Assembly: GCA_045539475.1 (NCBI GenBank)
Contig: JAZQFJ010000071.1
Span: 1 to 27,563 of the forward strand
Length of the DNA: 27,563 nt
Direction of reading: 5' to 3'
From: SIG480 sp045539475
GTDB lineage: Bacteria; Bacillota; Clostridia; Oscillospirales; JAAYXM01
Positions 7,707-15,434 of the stretch are shown here, piece after piece. Both the position numbers and the translations under genes were made by a program. Positions within the stretch are counted from its first letter, which is position 1; every line of letters starts with the position of its first letter. The notes beneath the pieces were generated by a model, which made no database searches, was not told the DNA's origin, and saw only the letters and a program-made list of their open reading frames with translations.

Positions 7707-7720
7707 AAGGAGAAAAGTTC

Positions 7721-8227
7721 GTGAAAGTCAACGTAGCACAATTCATGCTCAGTTGGACAGCCGCAAGCAATTACGAGCTTGAGCTGCCCGAGCACATTGA
7801 TATTAACAACAGTGATGATATTGAAAAATACATCAACAGTATCATCAATTTCATCCCTGCGCCAAAAGACCCGATTGAAATCAGCCATACAAGAAAAATC
7901 ATGGGTAACGTTCCCGTCAAAATTATTCAAAAAGAAGCCGATATCAAAAACATCGGCACGGGAATCGTTTCGAACTGCCTATCCGTACCGCGCATGGAAT
8001 TCGAAGAAACAGTCGAAACCATCTTCGGTCATAATTATGTGCTGAAAACAGACGATACCGGTGTCAATCTCAAACAAACAAACCCCAAAAAGAAAAGCTT
8101 CGGGCAGAACCTTCCACAGGAAGAGTTCAAAGCCAGACTCTCAGCTTTTTACGGCAGCGAAATCATCAACATCGCCTATGTCGACACCAAAAACGGCACG
8201 ATGTATCAAATCACGTTTGAACCATGA
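7721..8227 (+). CDS. Unknown protein (168 aa)
   Basis: The frame is open back to 7655, but GTG at 7721, 9 nt after AAAAGGAG, is the likely start. It begins as a beta strand (KVNVAQFMLSWTAASNYELELPE) and resembles its 51-residue neighbour in starting with a strand and an acidic 'I.....D.IE..I' helix. A basic segment (NPKKKSFG) lies near residue 125. The TGA stop overlaps the next ATG (ATGA at 8224-8227). No family recognised. Confidence 0.8.
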   Translation: MKVNVAQFMLSWTAASNYELELPEHIDINNSDDIEKYINSIINFIPAPKDPIEISHTRKIMGNVPVKIIQKEADIKNIGTGIVSNCLSVPRMEFEETVETIFGHNYVLKTDDTGVNLKQTNPKKKSFGQNLPQEEFKARLSAFYGSEIINIAYVDTKNGTMYQITFEP

Positions 8228-8421
8228 CCGACTCTAACCATAACATCTTGATAATAAGCGGAGCTATCATTGCGTTTGCGGCAATAATAGTCGGACTGAT
8301 ATTGCTGTACAAAATAGGCCAAGTCAGAGACAAGACCAAATTGACAATCTTTGCAATCGTCTGTTTCTTCTTTTACTATATGGCAATCATCAATCCATTT
8401 GTACTTCAATTATTCAGTTGA
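8224..8421 (+). CDS. Small two-helix membrane protein
   Basis: 65 residues with two hydrophobic segments, about 8-30 and 41-62, separated by a basic loop (KIGQVRDKTK), predicting an inner-membrane hairpin. The start overlaps the upstream stop in ATGA; there is no strong ribosome binding site, so it relies on coupling. Small two-helix proteins in phages can be holins, superinfection-exclusion proteins or membrane anchors, but no lysis gene lies nearby and the sequence does not decide. Confidence 0.72.
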   Translation: MTDSNHNILIISGAIIAFAAIIVGLILLYKIGQVRDKTKLTIFAIVCFFFYYMAIINPFVLQLFS

Positions 8422-8460
8422 ATCACAAATATTACAAAAAAATCAACAGGAGACATTCAA

Positions 8461-9093
8461 ATGTACAATATCCATCTCAAGCTCAAAGGTCTTGATAGGA
8501 ATAACGTAGCATTTATCCTTTCAATACTGAACGCAAACAAAATCAAAAAGGAATACACACCCGAACACGATTCGACGTTATGGAAAGACTATGTCTTCCA
8601 CTATGAGCCGCATGACGGACTTATCCGAAGGACCGGCTATTACAAAACGTTAACGAAAATCATCACTATTGTCATCGAACAGCTGCTTGACGGCACAGTC
8701 TCCGGCACGGCGCCGTCCGACAAAGAATGGGAGCTGTATATCAACTTCAAAAGCATCCCACCGATAGACACCTTATGTGTACTCCTGAGAGCCCTTGCTT
8801 TCTTTGTCATCGATTATAATATTCCCATAATCCCCGCAAGGACCCGACATGAAGACATAACAGGAGTCATGCGGTTTTCATACACACTCACAACAACGGT
8901 ACCGCAGCTCACGGTGGAAAACATACTCCCTTATGCAAGACTCATACAAGTCCTGAAAACATATATTGATAACGACGCCGAATACTGCGAAACGTCTGTC
9001 ATATATGACAAGCTTGCAAATGTTTGCGGCTGTACACTTGACGAAATCAAGGCTCTTGGGTATGAGTACACCATCCCTGAAACCAAAAACTAA
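8461..9093 (+). CDS. Unknown protein (210 aa)
   Basis: ATG 8 nt after CAGGAGA. The N-terminal segment MYNIHLKLKGLDRNNVAFILSILNANK looks like a strand followed by a helix; a second alpha/beta unit follows (WELYINFKSIPPIDTLCVLLRALAFFVIDYNIPIIPAR). The C-terminal 60 residues are helical. Cysteines are scattered and do not form a metal motif. It ends next to a CAGTCAATC-type box. No family recognised. Confidence 0.82.
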   Translation: MYNIHLKLKGLDRNNVAFILSILNANKIKKEYTPEHDSTLWKDYVFHYEPHDGLIRRTGYYKTLTKIITIVIEQLLDGTVSGTAPSDKEWELYINFKSIPPIDTLCVLLRALAFFVIDYNIPIIPARTRHEDITGVMRFSYTLTTTVPQLTVENILPYARLIQVLKTYIDNDAEYCETSVIYDKLANVCGCTLDEIKALGYEYTIPETKN

Positions 9094-9128
9094 CGTCAAT
9101 CATACAACAAAAAACAATCTCTGCTAAA
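9093..9128 (+). promoter_or_regulatory. Box plus 5' half of handle element
   Basis: ACGTCAATCATACAAC overlaps the previous stop codon and is followed 23 nt after the box start by AATCTCTGCTAAA (9116). No clear 3' arm (GCAAAG or GCAGAG) is seen before the AAAGGAG ribosome binding site, apart from a weak AGCAAA just before the ATG at 9151. If that arm pairs with CTCTGC, it would sequester the start site; this is speculative. Confidence 0.45.
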
Positions 9129-9150
9129 AAAGAAAGGAGAAAAAAAGCAA

Positions 9151-9360
9151 ATGCCAAACTTTTTCGTAACATACAATGTAGACGGGCAGATCACAATCCC
9201 TGTGGCTGCCGAGAACTTCGAGGACGCAATCAAAGCCGCCGACAAAAAACTGAGAACCGTTGACGTTGGCAACCTCGAAGGTGCCGACTATGAATATGCG
9301 TATACCGATGACGACAACGGCACAACCGTTGACACCAATTCTGATTCATTTTTAGATTAA
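9151..9360 (+). CDS. Unknown small acidic protein (69 aa)
   Basis: ATG after AAAGGAGAAAAAAAGCAA. It opens with FFVTYNVDGQITIPVAAENFEDAI, a beta hairpin followed by an 'AENFEDAIKAADKKL' helix, and ends in a very acidic tail. The strand-'aeN.eeAi..A'-helix layout resembles the DpnD/PcfM-like protein at 1577, but similarity is too weak to assign. It is preceded by a handle element and stands alone between two longer gaps. Confidence 0.75.
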   Translation: MPNFFVTYNVDGQITIPVAAENFEDAIKAADKKLRTVDVGNLEGADYEYAYTDDDNGTTVDTNSDSFLD

Positions 9361-9415
9361 TATTTCAGGGGGAGTTGGTGCTGTGACAACTAAATTTTAA
9401 TAGGAGGTCGCAGAA

Positions 9416-9802
9416 ATGGTTACTGTCACAAATATCCGAAAGGCTAAACCCGAAGATTTTGACGAAATTTGGGCTATTGTACGCTCACTGAAATCCAAGT
9501 CATCATATCTCATACAAGTCCCGGAGCTCAGTCCGTCATGGGACTTGTTCAAAACATATTTAAAACTGAGAGATGACGGCAACTGGAATAAACAAACGTT
9601 CGAGACAATCTATAAACCCAGATTTCTTTCACAAATCGCAAATGACGCAACAGCGTCAAAAAAGCTGACAAAACTCATGCAGAAAGACAGGGAGGGCAAA
9701 AGAATCGCGCTCGTGTGTTTCTGTACAAACCCGTCCCTTTGTCATCGCAGTCTTATCGCACAAATATTAGCGAACTACGGCATTCAGACAACATTGTCTT
9801 GA
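9416..9802 (+). CDS. DUF488-like protein
   Basis: 128 residues, ATG 7 nt after TAGGAGGT. The C-terminal segment IALVCFCTNPSLCHRSLIAQIL (C101, C103, C109, H110, R111) matches the DUF488 signature, usually 'l.C.e.....CHR..la..l'. DUF488 is a widespread family of unknown biochemical role, often found near nucleic-acid and stress genes. The rest (a Trp-rich helix region and a basic centre) fits the family length of about 120-150 residues. Confidence 0.68.
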   Translation: MVTVTNIRKAKPEDFDEIWAIVRSLKSKSSYLIQVPELSPSWDLFKTYLKLRDDGNWNKQTFETIYKPRFLSQIANDATASKKLTKLMQKDREGKRIALVCFCTNPSLCHRSLIAQILANYGIQTTLS

Positions 9803-9846
9803 CAACTCTACAGCCATCAATACAAAAAAGAAAGGACTGTTCCTAT

Positions 9847-10452
9847 ATGGACACGAACCCCAATCAGTACAGACTGGATTTCATTGAACGTATATGCGAA
9901 CACGGCAAAAAGAGTTTCGAAAATTTCGAACCTCATATCATCGAAAACAACGACACGGTACGAATCATTGACTGGTCAAACAAGAACGGAAGCTTTGAAT
10001 ATCGTATCCGTTTTGTTTTTGATATCAACACAGGTTATATGTTTATATCAGGAGACCTTGGCTCAGCTGTGTTTTGCTTCACAGAAAAAGCACAGTTCGA
10101 AAAAATCTCCGGATATTCTGATTTCAACTATTTCCGTGAAAAGATGCAGTGTTCGACTAATATCACGGAATATGATTCTGAATATGCTCGCTTACAGCTT
10201 GAGGAAAACCTCAGTCTTGGAAACGACATAGACGAGCCTGATATCCAAACACTCATTCATGAAGTCTTACAGGAAGCTGACCAATACGACGGACACCCTG
10301 TATACTCCGATTATGTCATTGACAAACTCAAAGACTATGACGAAGATTATTGGGAATGGCTCTACGGCATTGGGATGCTTCCTCACAAAAGAATCATCCT
10401 TTGGTGGGAAGCACTTCACGAAATCAGAGCTCATCTTGAAAAAGGAGAATGA
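9847..10452 (+). CDS. Unknown protein (201 aa)
   Basis: The frame is open back to 9715 inside the DUF488-like gene; ATG at 9847, 11 nt after AGAAAGGA, is preferred. The central part reads as a beta sheet ending in a distinctive YMFISGDLGSAVFCFTEK, followed by acidic helices and a Trp-rich C-terminus (YWEWLYGIGMLPHKRIILWWEALHEI, quoted in part here as residues about 165-192). I recall similar 'GDLG' proteins among phage hypotheticals but cannot name a family. Its stop overlaps the upstream alternative start of the next gene. Confidence 0.8.
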   Translation: MDTNPNQYRLDFIERICEHGKKSFENFEPHIIENNDTVRIIDWSNKNGSFEYRIRFVFDINTGYMFISGDLGSAVFCFTEKAQFEKISGYSDFNYFREKMQCSTNITEYDSEYARLQLEENLSLGNDIDEPDIQTLIHEVLQEADQYDGHPVYSDYVIDKLKDYDEDYWEWLYGIGMLPHKRIILWWEALHEIRAHLEKGE

Positions 10453-10457
10453 CAATA

Positions 10458-11087
10458 ATGATATTCACAAAAGAAAAACTGTCGTCAGAATATATCTACG
10501 TATGCGACGACGGCACAAAGCTCATGTATCGTGACGGATATTTCATGGAATACAAACCTGTGAGCCACGATACTGTTCAGGATTTACTCGGAAAAGCCGA
10601 TGAGACAAGCACAAAACCGATGCCTGTATTTTCTGACTACCGTAACGACCTGACACATAAGTATGACAGAAACAAAACTATCATGTACGTCTACGGTCTG
10701 AAAGTTATGGCAAAACATTTCCCCGGTAACATTCCTGACTACAACGACTGCGTCATGTTATACAAGAGACAGACAGCCGATAGTAATCTCACCGAAAGCG
10801 CTGCAAAAACACAATGCTTTCGCTACACCTACGGGTCGTCATCGGTGTTCCCGTTTTACGGTGGTTGGACCGAAATCGTAGCGCCTACGAGAGAACTCGC
10901 CGACGCGCTATTCATCGCTCTGCATCCGAGCAAAAACGAGTTACTGCTAAACTGTGCGTCTGTTTACGATGAAAAACAATGGACCGGCACAGAAATGTGC
11001 AAACATAACGATAATATGGGCGCCCATTGTCACGAAAAATACGTCATTACACAGGAATTCGGACCGATGCTGCTCGGAAACCGATAA
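10458..11087 (+). CDS. Unknown protein (209 aa)
   Basis: Two in-frame starts exist. ATG at 10449 overlaps the previous stop but lies only 1 nt after AAAGGAG; ATG at 10458 has a normal 10-nt spacing and is chosen. The product begins MIFTKEKLSSEYIYVCDDG, has a YRDGYFMEYK strand pair, and near the C-terminus a His/Cys-rich stretch (MCKHNDNMGAHCHEKY) that could bind a metal but does not match a motif I know. No family recognised. Confidence 0.8.
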   Translation: MIFTKEKLSSEYIYVCDDGTKLMYRDGYFMEYKPVSHDTVQDLLGKADETSTKPMPVFSDYRNDLTHKYDRNKTIMYVYGLKVMAKHFPGNIPDYNDCVMLYKRQTADSNLTESAAKTQCFRYTYGSSSVFPFYGGWTEIVAPTRELADALFIALHPSKNELLLNCASVYDEKQWTGTEMCKHNDNMGAHCHEKYVITQEFGPMLLGNR

Positions 11088-11091
11088 CTAT

Positions 11092-11140
11092 CAGTCAATC
11101 ATATCAACAAAAAAAACACCCCAATCTCTGCTAAAAAGAA
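11092..11140 (+). promoter_or_regulatory. Box plus handle-like element
   Basis: CAGTCAATC at 11092-11100, then AATCTCTGCTAAAAAGAAGAG starting at 11123 (31-nt spacing, an intermediate form with a run of A and CACCCC inserted). Only CTCT/AGAG of the stem can pair here. It lies just before the GGAAAGGA ribosome binding site of the gene at 11159 and is the most degenerate of the boxed copies. Confidence 0.45.
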
Positions 11141-11158
11141 GAGGAAAGGAAATTAACA

Positions 11159-11902
11159 ATGATTATTAACAACACAAACAAAGACACTCCGGCACTGCCG
11201 TTTACTGTGTTCTATGACGTCGAAACGGATAAGTCTGACGGTTATATTGACCTCAATAACGGCTTATTCACCACTGTTGACAACGATATGGCGAAATATG
11301 TCACATCCGGCACAATCAATCTCTACAAGGCACATAAAGAACAGGGCAACGCCGAAAACACACGTGACATCATGAGCAAAAAGGCTCACTGTCACAGTCC
11401 TATCGGTCAAATCTGTTTTGTCGCCTTCAACGAGAATGCCATTAAAGAAGACTCAAAAAGTCTCGAAAGCCTTGCATATGAGCACACAACAGGCGACGAA
11501 AACCGTCCGTTGGAATGCATTGACGGTCAGTCTCTCATGTCCTTAAGACGAGCAAACAAAGACGCGGACAAAACAATGTTCATCATTGAACTGTCAAGCT
11601 TCCATTGCAGCAAAGGCGTCGCTGAAGACGTATTTGAGCACATCTTCGCCCATCTCCCCGACATCTTCAGACTCGCTCTCAATATGGACCCGCATCTGTT
11701 CGTTACTACCATTCCGCTTGAACAGAAAGACTTCCAATTTGACGAAGATTACCAAGTTGCATACGATATGCAAAAAAATTTCTTGTTACGTATGAACTTC
11801 CTTCCCACAGAAAAGAAAGACGTCTACGTCATGAACGTATCAATGCATGAGCCGTTTAAGGATGTCTTCGGTCCGACAAGCATTCGCTTCTATCTCAGCT
11901 AA
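11159..11902 (+). CDS. Unknown protein (247 aa)
   Basis: ATG after GAGGAAAGGA. The product is a soluble alpha/beta protein: PFTVFYDVETDKSDGYIDLN at the start, a Lys/His-rich region near 70 (MSKKAHCHSPIGQICFVAF), then MFIIELSSFHC and a C-terminal strand region. 'YDVETDKSDGY' recalls DEDD exonuclease motif I (DxE), but the other exonuclease motifs are not visible, so I do not call one. No family recognised. Confidence 0.82.
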   Translation: MIINNTNKDTPALPFTVFYDVETDKSDGYIDLNNGLFTTVDNDMAKYVTSGTINLYKAHKEQGNAENTRDIMSKKAHCHSPIGQICFVAFNENAIKEDSKSLESLAYEHTTGDENRPLECIDGQSLMSLRRANKDADKTMFIIELSSFHCSKGVAEDVFEHIFAHLPDIFRLALNMDPHLFVTTIPLEQKDFQFDEDYQVAYDMQKNFLLRMNFLPTEKKDVYVMNVSMHEPFKDVFGPTSIRFYLS

Positions 11903-11923
11903 AAATACAGGAGGACAAACACC

Positions 11924-12169
11924 ATGTCAGATAAAAATTACTATGAAGTCATGATTGACCATCCAACCTTTTCAACAGCAGGATGGGCTATCGTCAGCTA
12001 CCCGAAGGACAAATGTGTTGAAAACGGTAAGCCTATTAGCGATGAAAAGCTTGCGCAAAGACTGCTTGCTATCATTTCAAGAAAAACAGGTTTATCAAAT
12101 CTTGTCGCCCATTCAGTCACACTTCTCGGTGACAATGTCATCATAATCGATGACAAACCCGTTGAGTGA
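11924..12169 (+). CDS. Unknown small protein (81 aa)
   Basis: ATG 9 nt after CAGGAGGA. Predicted compact alpha/beta: NYYEVMIDHPTFSTAGWAIVS at the start, a helix (EKLAQRLLAIISRKTGL) and two strands (SVTLLGDNVIIIDDKP). Its TGA stop overlaps a GTG (GTGA at 12166-12169) of the next small gene, so the two are likely coupled. No family recognised. Confidence 0.78.
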   Translation: MSDKNYYEVMIDHPTFSTAGWAIVSYPKDKCVENGKPISDEKLAQRLLAIISRKTGLSNLVAHSVTLLGDNVIIIDDKPVE

Positions 12170-12186
12170 ACTGCCGAAAACGACAT

Positions 12187-12381
12187 ATGAACAATAACAA
12201 TATACAAAATGACCGACCGACAAAGAAACAACTCGATTTCATAGCCGATATACAAGAATTTACAGGAACACTGTTTACAGGCTCAACAAAAGCCGAAGCC
12301 TCGAAATATATTTCTGACAATATCGAACGATATCGGCTTGAAATCGCGAGTTCTTGGATGTTATCAGGCGGTTATTTCTAA
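12187..12381 (+). CDS. Small phage-type protein (64 aa), unknown role
   Basis: The start is uncertain: GTG 12166 overlaps the previous stop, while ATG 12187 gives a product beginning MNNNNIQNDRPTKKQLDF. No strong ribosome binding site supports either, so coupling is likely. The core PTKKQLDFIADIQEFTG...FTGSTKAEASKYI is a pattern I remember from short phage proteins and from tails of larger phage enzymes ('pT.kQl.fI..I......f.G.Tk.eAs.fI'). It resembles a small helical fold; function unknown. Confidence 0.65.
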   Translation: MNNNNIQNDRPTKKQLDFIADIQEFTGTLFTGSTKAEASKYISDNIERYRLEIASSWMLSGGYF

Positions 12382-12402
12382 AACAAAAAAGGAGAAAACA
12401 CA

Positions 12403-12663
12403 ATGGTCTACTCTATATCATATCCCCATGCAGGAACAATCAAACAGAAAACATTTGAAGCCGAACCCTTCACCGATGAAATGAGAAAAATGTGTGAGTT
12501 CGTCGACAAAGAACTCCGCAAATGCGGCGACGACGAAGTCGGATACGACATCTACGAAGGCTTCGACTCCATCGTTCGGCATATGGGCAAAGGCGCAACG
12601 CTGAGCATTGATATTCCCGACAAGAACATCAAGCTTACCGTATCGACCAGCTACAAAGACTGA
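12403..12663 (+). CDS. Unknown small protein (86 aa)
   Basis: ATG about 8 nt after AAAAGGAG. It begins MVYSISYPHAGTIKQKTFEAEP, has an acidic and basic helix in the middle, and ends in strands (ATLSIDIPDKNIKLTVSTSY). The stop at 12661-12663 is followed after 17 nt by the next start. No family, signal peptide or metal site recognised. It is part of the compact run 11924-13625. Confidence 0.78.
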   Translation: MVYSISYPHAGTIKQKTFEAEPFTDEMRKMCEFVDKELRKCGDDEVGYDIYEGFDSIVRHMGKGATLSIDIPDKNIKLTVSTSYKD

Positions 12664-12680
12664 CGAAAGGAAAATTCATC

Positions 12681-13004
12681 ATGCTTACGCAAAACGGCTT
12701 GCTCGAACTCGAATTCGACGACAAGACTTGTTTCTTTACTTGCACGGACGAAGCCTTTGACTACGTCCGTGAATACATCAAAGCCTATAGTAACGGAGAT
12801 GATGACAAGGAAGAAAAAATCATCATCAACGCAATCAACAAGGGAATTTTGCCTAACAAACCTGTTGATTACTACCGTTACAACCTTGAGACGTTTGACC
12901 GCATCTTTGCAAAACACCTGAACGAAATCTCGAAATCAACGTACAAGTCTTTGCTACGTCTCAACGCATCCTACCGCCGCTATGTATTCAGCTTCGCGGA
13001 ATGA
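12681..13004 (+). CDS. Unknown protein (107 aa)
   Basis: ATG 8 nt after GAAAGGA. The N-terminus has two short strands (LLELEFDDKTCFFTCTDE), and the rest is helical, with an acidic stretch GDDDKEEK near residue 40 and a basic, aromatic C-terminus. No motif for a known family. It sits in the compact run of small genes with 17-nt upstream and 33-nt downstream gaps. Confidence 0.78.
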   Translation: MLTQNGLLELEFDDKTCFFTCTDEAFDYVREYIKAYSNGDDDKEEKIIINAINKGILPNKPVDYYRYNLETFDRIFAKHLNEISKSTYKSLLRLNASYRRYVFSFAE

Positions 13005-13037
13005 AAGACAAAACCAAAAAAACAAGGAGAACAAAAA

Positions 13038-13625
13038 ATGTCCCATAGATTTTATCTCGTGTCCATGCCCAGAGAAGTATATCTCAAAATCATGCCCGCC
13101 AAGAACTTAACGGAGCTTGATACCATCCTCAAAAATCTCGGCTATCCTAAAGGTCATCCTCATGATGAAGATGACGTCCTCGACTATGATGAGTTTGCCA
13201 TAACAGAATACGAATTCGGTTCTGATTTCTGGGACGAAGCCGAGAAAATCATCGCCGACTGCGAACCGACGTGGTGCGTATCACCCCTCTTCCACGAAGA
13301 TGAAGCTTCCGCTCCGCACGTCGTAAAAGAACACACGCTCAAAACCATCATCAACGTTATCAAAGAAGATATCATCAATTACTACAAAAGTCTTCTCAAA
13401 GGCGACGATGCAACTCGCTACGCCATAATGCGCACGCATGTTGAAGATACCATCAAGGAATGGGAACCTGAATTCCGTCCTGATGTAATGAGTCCTATCA
13501 ATTTCAACCAAAAAGATGAAAAGCTCACGAACTCATGGAGATACGAATACTCCATCTGGGAACTCGTGAGGCTCTACAAGAGTTTTGACTTCGAAAACAA
13601 CGTATTATTTTTCGTAGGATGGTAA
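13038..13625 (+). CDS. Unknown protein (195 aa)
   Basis: ATG about 8 nt after AAGGAG. The product starts with MSHRFYLVSMPREVYLKIMPAK, has a His/Asp-rich segment (GHPHDEDDVLDYDEF, residues about 39-53) and a C-terminal region with WEPEFRPDV and a hydrophobic end (NVLFFVGW). The His/Asp stretch could bind metal, but there is no recognised catalytic motif. It is the last gene before the handle-bearing leader at 13672. Confidence 0.8.
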   Translation: MSHRFYLVSMPREVYLKIMPAKNLTELDTILKNLGYPKGHPHDEDDVLDYDEFAITEYEFGSDFWDEAEKIIADCEPTWCVSPLFHEDEASAPHVVKEHTLKTIINVIKEDIINYYKSLLKGDDATRYAIMRTHVEDTIKEWEPEFRPDVMSPINFNQKDEKLTNSWRYEYSIWELVRLYKSFDFENNVLFFVGW

Positions 13626-13671
13626 CGCCCAACGAAATAAAAAAAAAAAACACACTTCCCAACTGAAATAT

Positions 13672-13787
13672 CAGTCAATCAATATCACAAAAAATCTCTA
13701 CTAAAAATCTCTACTATAGTAGAGCTACAGTAGAGGGTTGGTAGTATGCACTATAGTAGAGCTACAGTAGAGGGTTGATAGTATGCA
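13672..13787 (+). promoter_or_regulatory. Handle-bearing leader with 37-nt direct repeat
   Basis: CAGTCAATC at 13672-13680 is followed by a half handle (AATCTCTACTAA at 13693) and a perfect one, AATCTCTACTATAGTAGAG, starting at 13706 (6-bp stem, TATA loop). From 13714 a 37-nt unit is repeated once in direct orientation (13714-13750 and 13751-13787) with a single difference. Each unit contains CTATAGTAGAG and a second GTAGAGG, so alternative pairings of CTCTAC are possible. It leads to the isochorismatase-fold gene at 13816. Confidence 0.65.
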
Positions 13788-13815
13788 AAACCGGTAAAAG
13801 AAAGGAAAGCTCCAA

Positions 13816-14358
13816 ATGTTTGACAAAAACGTTTTACTTGTCATTGACCTGCAGCAACAGTTCAAAGACAAAGATAGCAATTACAAAAAATGCCTTACGT
13901 ATCTTGAGCAAAATTGCGTCGCCTACGATGAAATCGTATTCACACTTTTCTCCCAGTTCATCAACAACGAGGACGGCGGTATAGACTATTCCGATAGATA
14001 TTTCCGCCACTTGAACTGGAGAGGTTGCGAACACACCGATGTTTCGGACATCTTGCTGCCCGATATCTTCTCGCAACAAGACGAAAACGGTCATAATGTC
14101 CTGCACACACCGATTCGTATCATTCCGAAAAACACTTACGCCGTAAAGCTTCCCGAAGAATACGACCCCATCACAACACATATCGACGTCATCGGATGTG
14201 ACGCCGACAGCTGCGTCCTTGCGACTGCGTTCAAGCTCTGGGACAAGAATTACTCGTTCCGTATTCTGAAAGACTACATCTTTACAACAGGTCCGAAAAT
14301 TGACATGGGACAGCTTATGTTGCTCATGAAACGTCAATTCGGAGACTGTATCGTCTAA
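13816..14358 (+). CDS. Isochorismatase-fold (cysteine hydrolase) protein
   Basis: 180 residues, ATG about 8 nt after AAAGGAAAG. LLVIDLQQQF gives the catalytic Asp (D11), IIPKNTYAV the likely catalytic Lys (K105), and IDVIGCDADSCVLATAFKLWD the nucleophile Cys (C133). This is the D-K-C triad and order of the isochorismatase/nicotinamidase superfamily. Length fits. Members cleave nicotinamide, isochorismate, N-carbamoyl compounds and others; the substrate is not evident, though a role in NAD metabolism or host metabolite control in phage infection is plausible. It is followed closely by a TTG-start gene after AAGGAGG. Confidence 0.8.
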   Translation: MFDKNVLLVIDLQQQFKDKDSNYKKCLTYLEQNCVAYDEIVFTLFSQFINNEDGGIDYSDRYFRHLNWRGCEHTDVSDILLPDIFSQQDENGHNVLHTPIRIIPKNTYAVKLPEEYDPITTHIDVIGCDADSCVLATAFKLWDKNYSFRILKDYIFTTGPKIDMGQLMLLMKRQFGDCIV

Positions 14359-14370
14359 GGAGGAAACGCA

Positions 14371-14673
14371 TTGGGAAAATTTCTGACTACATCTCTCAAA
14401 GAATTCTTCGGACAAAGAAGCTATTTTACGGAAAAGACCGTAAAAGCTCTTGAAGATAAATACTTCAACAGAGAAAAATTAGAAAAAGACCCGCCCAAGC
14501 TTCCCGCGGACGTGTCCATTTTCTTCTCTCCGTACACAGATACGTTTGTAATATGGACAAACAGGACTGATATTATCATGCCCGATGAAGGTCTTCCCGA
14601 GAATGAGCGATGGGAACCCGCCCTTCTGGAATTACTCAACTCCGGACCAAACATTATCATTTTGAAAAACTAA
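14371..14673 (+). CDS. Unknown protein (100 aa), TTG start
   Basis: The only good start is TTG at 14371, about 6 nt after AAGGAGGAAA. The product has a basic N-terminus with helices, then strand-like VSIFFSPYTDTFVIWTN and a Pro/Glu-rich C-terminus. It lies 12 nt after the isochorismatase-fold gene and is probably co-transcribed with it. No family recognised. Confidence 0.75.
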   Translation: MGKFLTTSLKEFFGQRSYFTEKTVKALEDKYFNREKLEKDPPKLPADVSIFFSPYTDTFVIWTNRTDIIMPDEGLPENERWEPALLELLNSGPNIIILKN

Positions 14674-14678
14674 AAAGG

Positions 14679-14707
14679 TTGACCTGCTGATAAAAGTATA
14701 GTACAAT
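14679..14707 (+). promoter_or_regulatory. Sigma70-type promoter with palindromic -10
   Basis: TTGACC (14679-14684) and TACAAT (14702-14707) are separated by exactly 17 nt. The -10 is the left half of an inverted repeat TACAATCATATTGTA (14702-14716) that could be an operator. It is the first host-type promoter in the window and drives the 14761 gene and probably the following ones. No handle element is present in this leader. Confidence 0.7.
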
Positions 14708-14760
14708 CATATTGTACGATTACGGCAAACATCTTCAAAAGTTCTCACGGAGAAAAAAAA

Positions 14761-15412
14761 ATGAAATTCAACAAAACATTCGCCCTTGCGCGAGGGCTAC
14801 AGTACAAAGAAAAAAAACGGGTCTTACAGAATTGCCGCATACGGCTGCTCCATCGACGGCAACATCTTAAAACAACAACACGGCTCTTATATCAGACCGA
14901 ACATGGCGGGACCGTTCTACTACGCATTAGGATTTAGTGCAACCGATGATTACTGTGCTCTATTTGTTGTGGACCCGAGAAACGGCAACACCATAGACGC
15001 GGTGCTCGTGAAAGACCTCGGCTTGCGACACGCAAAACTTGAAAATCCCATACGTAACACAGACTTTTACGCTCCCGGTTTTATCGAAGAATGTATCCAA
15101 TGCTACGAAGACTCTAACAATTTCGAAAGAGCCGTTATTACGGCACAGGAAATCGAATGCGACTACCAATCAGCTCTGTTTGCTTATAAACAACTGATTA
15201 AATACTACTGTCGCTTAAGCGACGAATCCGTTGAAGCTTATTTGAAATTCAAAGGCATTCACGACTTATCAAGTGACAGCATGTCCCTAAAACTCAAAAA
15301 CGCCTTAGAACTCGCAGCGGAAAACGTAACCGACTATGATGCTATCGAAAAAGCCATACCGTCAACAAAAGTATACATCGAAAAATACAAACTGAAACGC
15401 CGCCGTAAGTAA
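14761..15412 (+). pseudogene. Unknown protein with apparent frameshift in A8 run
   Basis: ATG at 14761 has a good ribosome binding site (CGGAG) but its frame ends early. The long frame (208 codons to 15412) would otherwise have to begin at TTG 14786 without a ribosome binding site. The two frames join if the A8 run at 14810-14817 lost one A, giving ...LQYKEKNGSYRIAAYGCS... So this is a frameshift, a sequencing error or programmed slippage. The long frame is beta-rich at first (YYALGFSATDDYCALFVVD), then helical, with a basic end (LKRRRK). No family recognised. The protein is probably intact if the run is miscounted. Confidence 0.6.
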
Positions 15413-15434
15413 CGGTACAAAGGAACAAAAACGC

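Noticed and set aside
11159..11902. DEDD exonuclease in the 11159 gene from the YDVETD sequence
   Set aside because: The other conserved motifs of the exonuclease family are not found, so a three-residue match is not enough.
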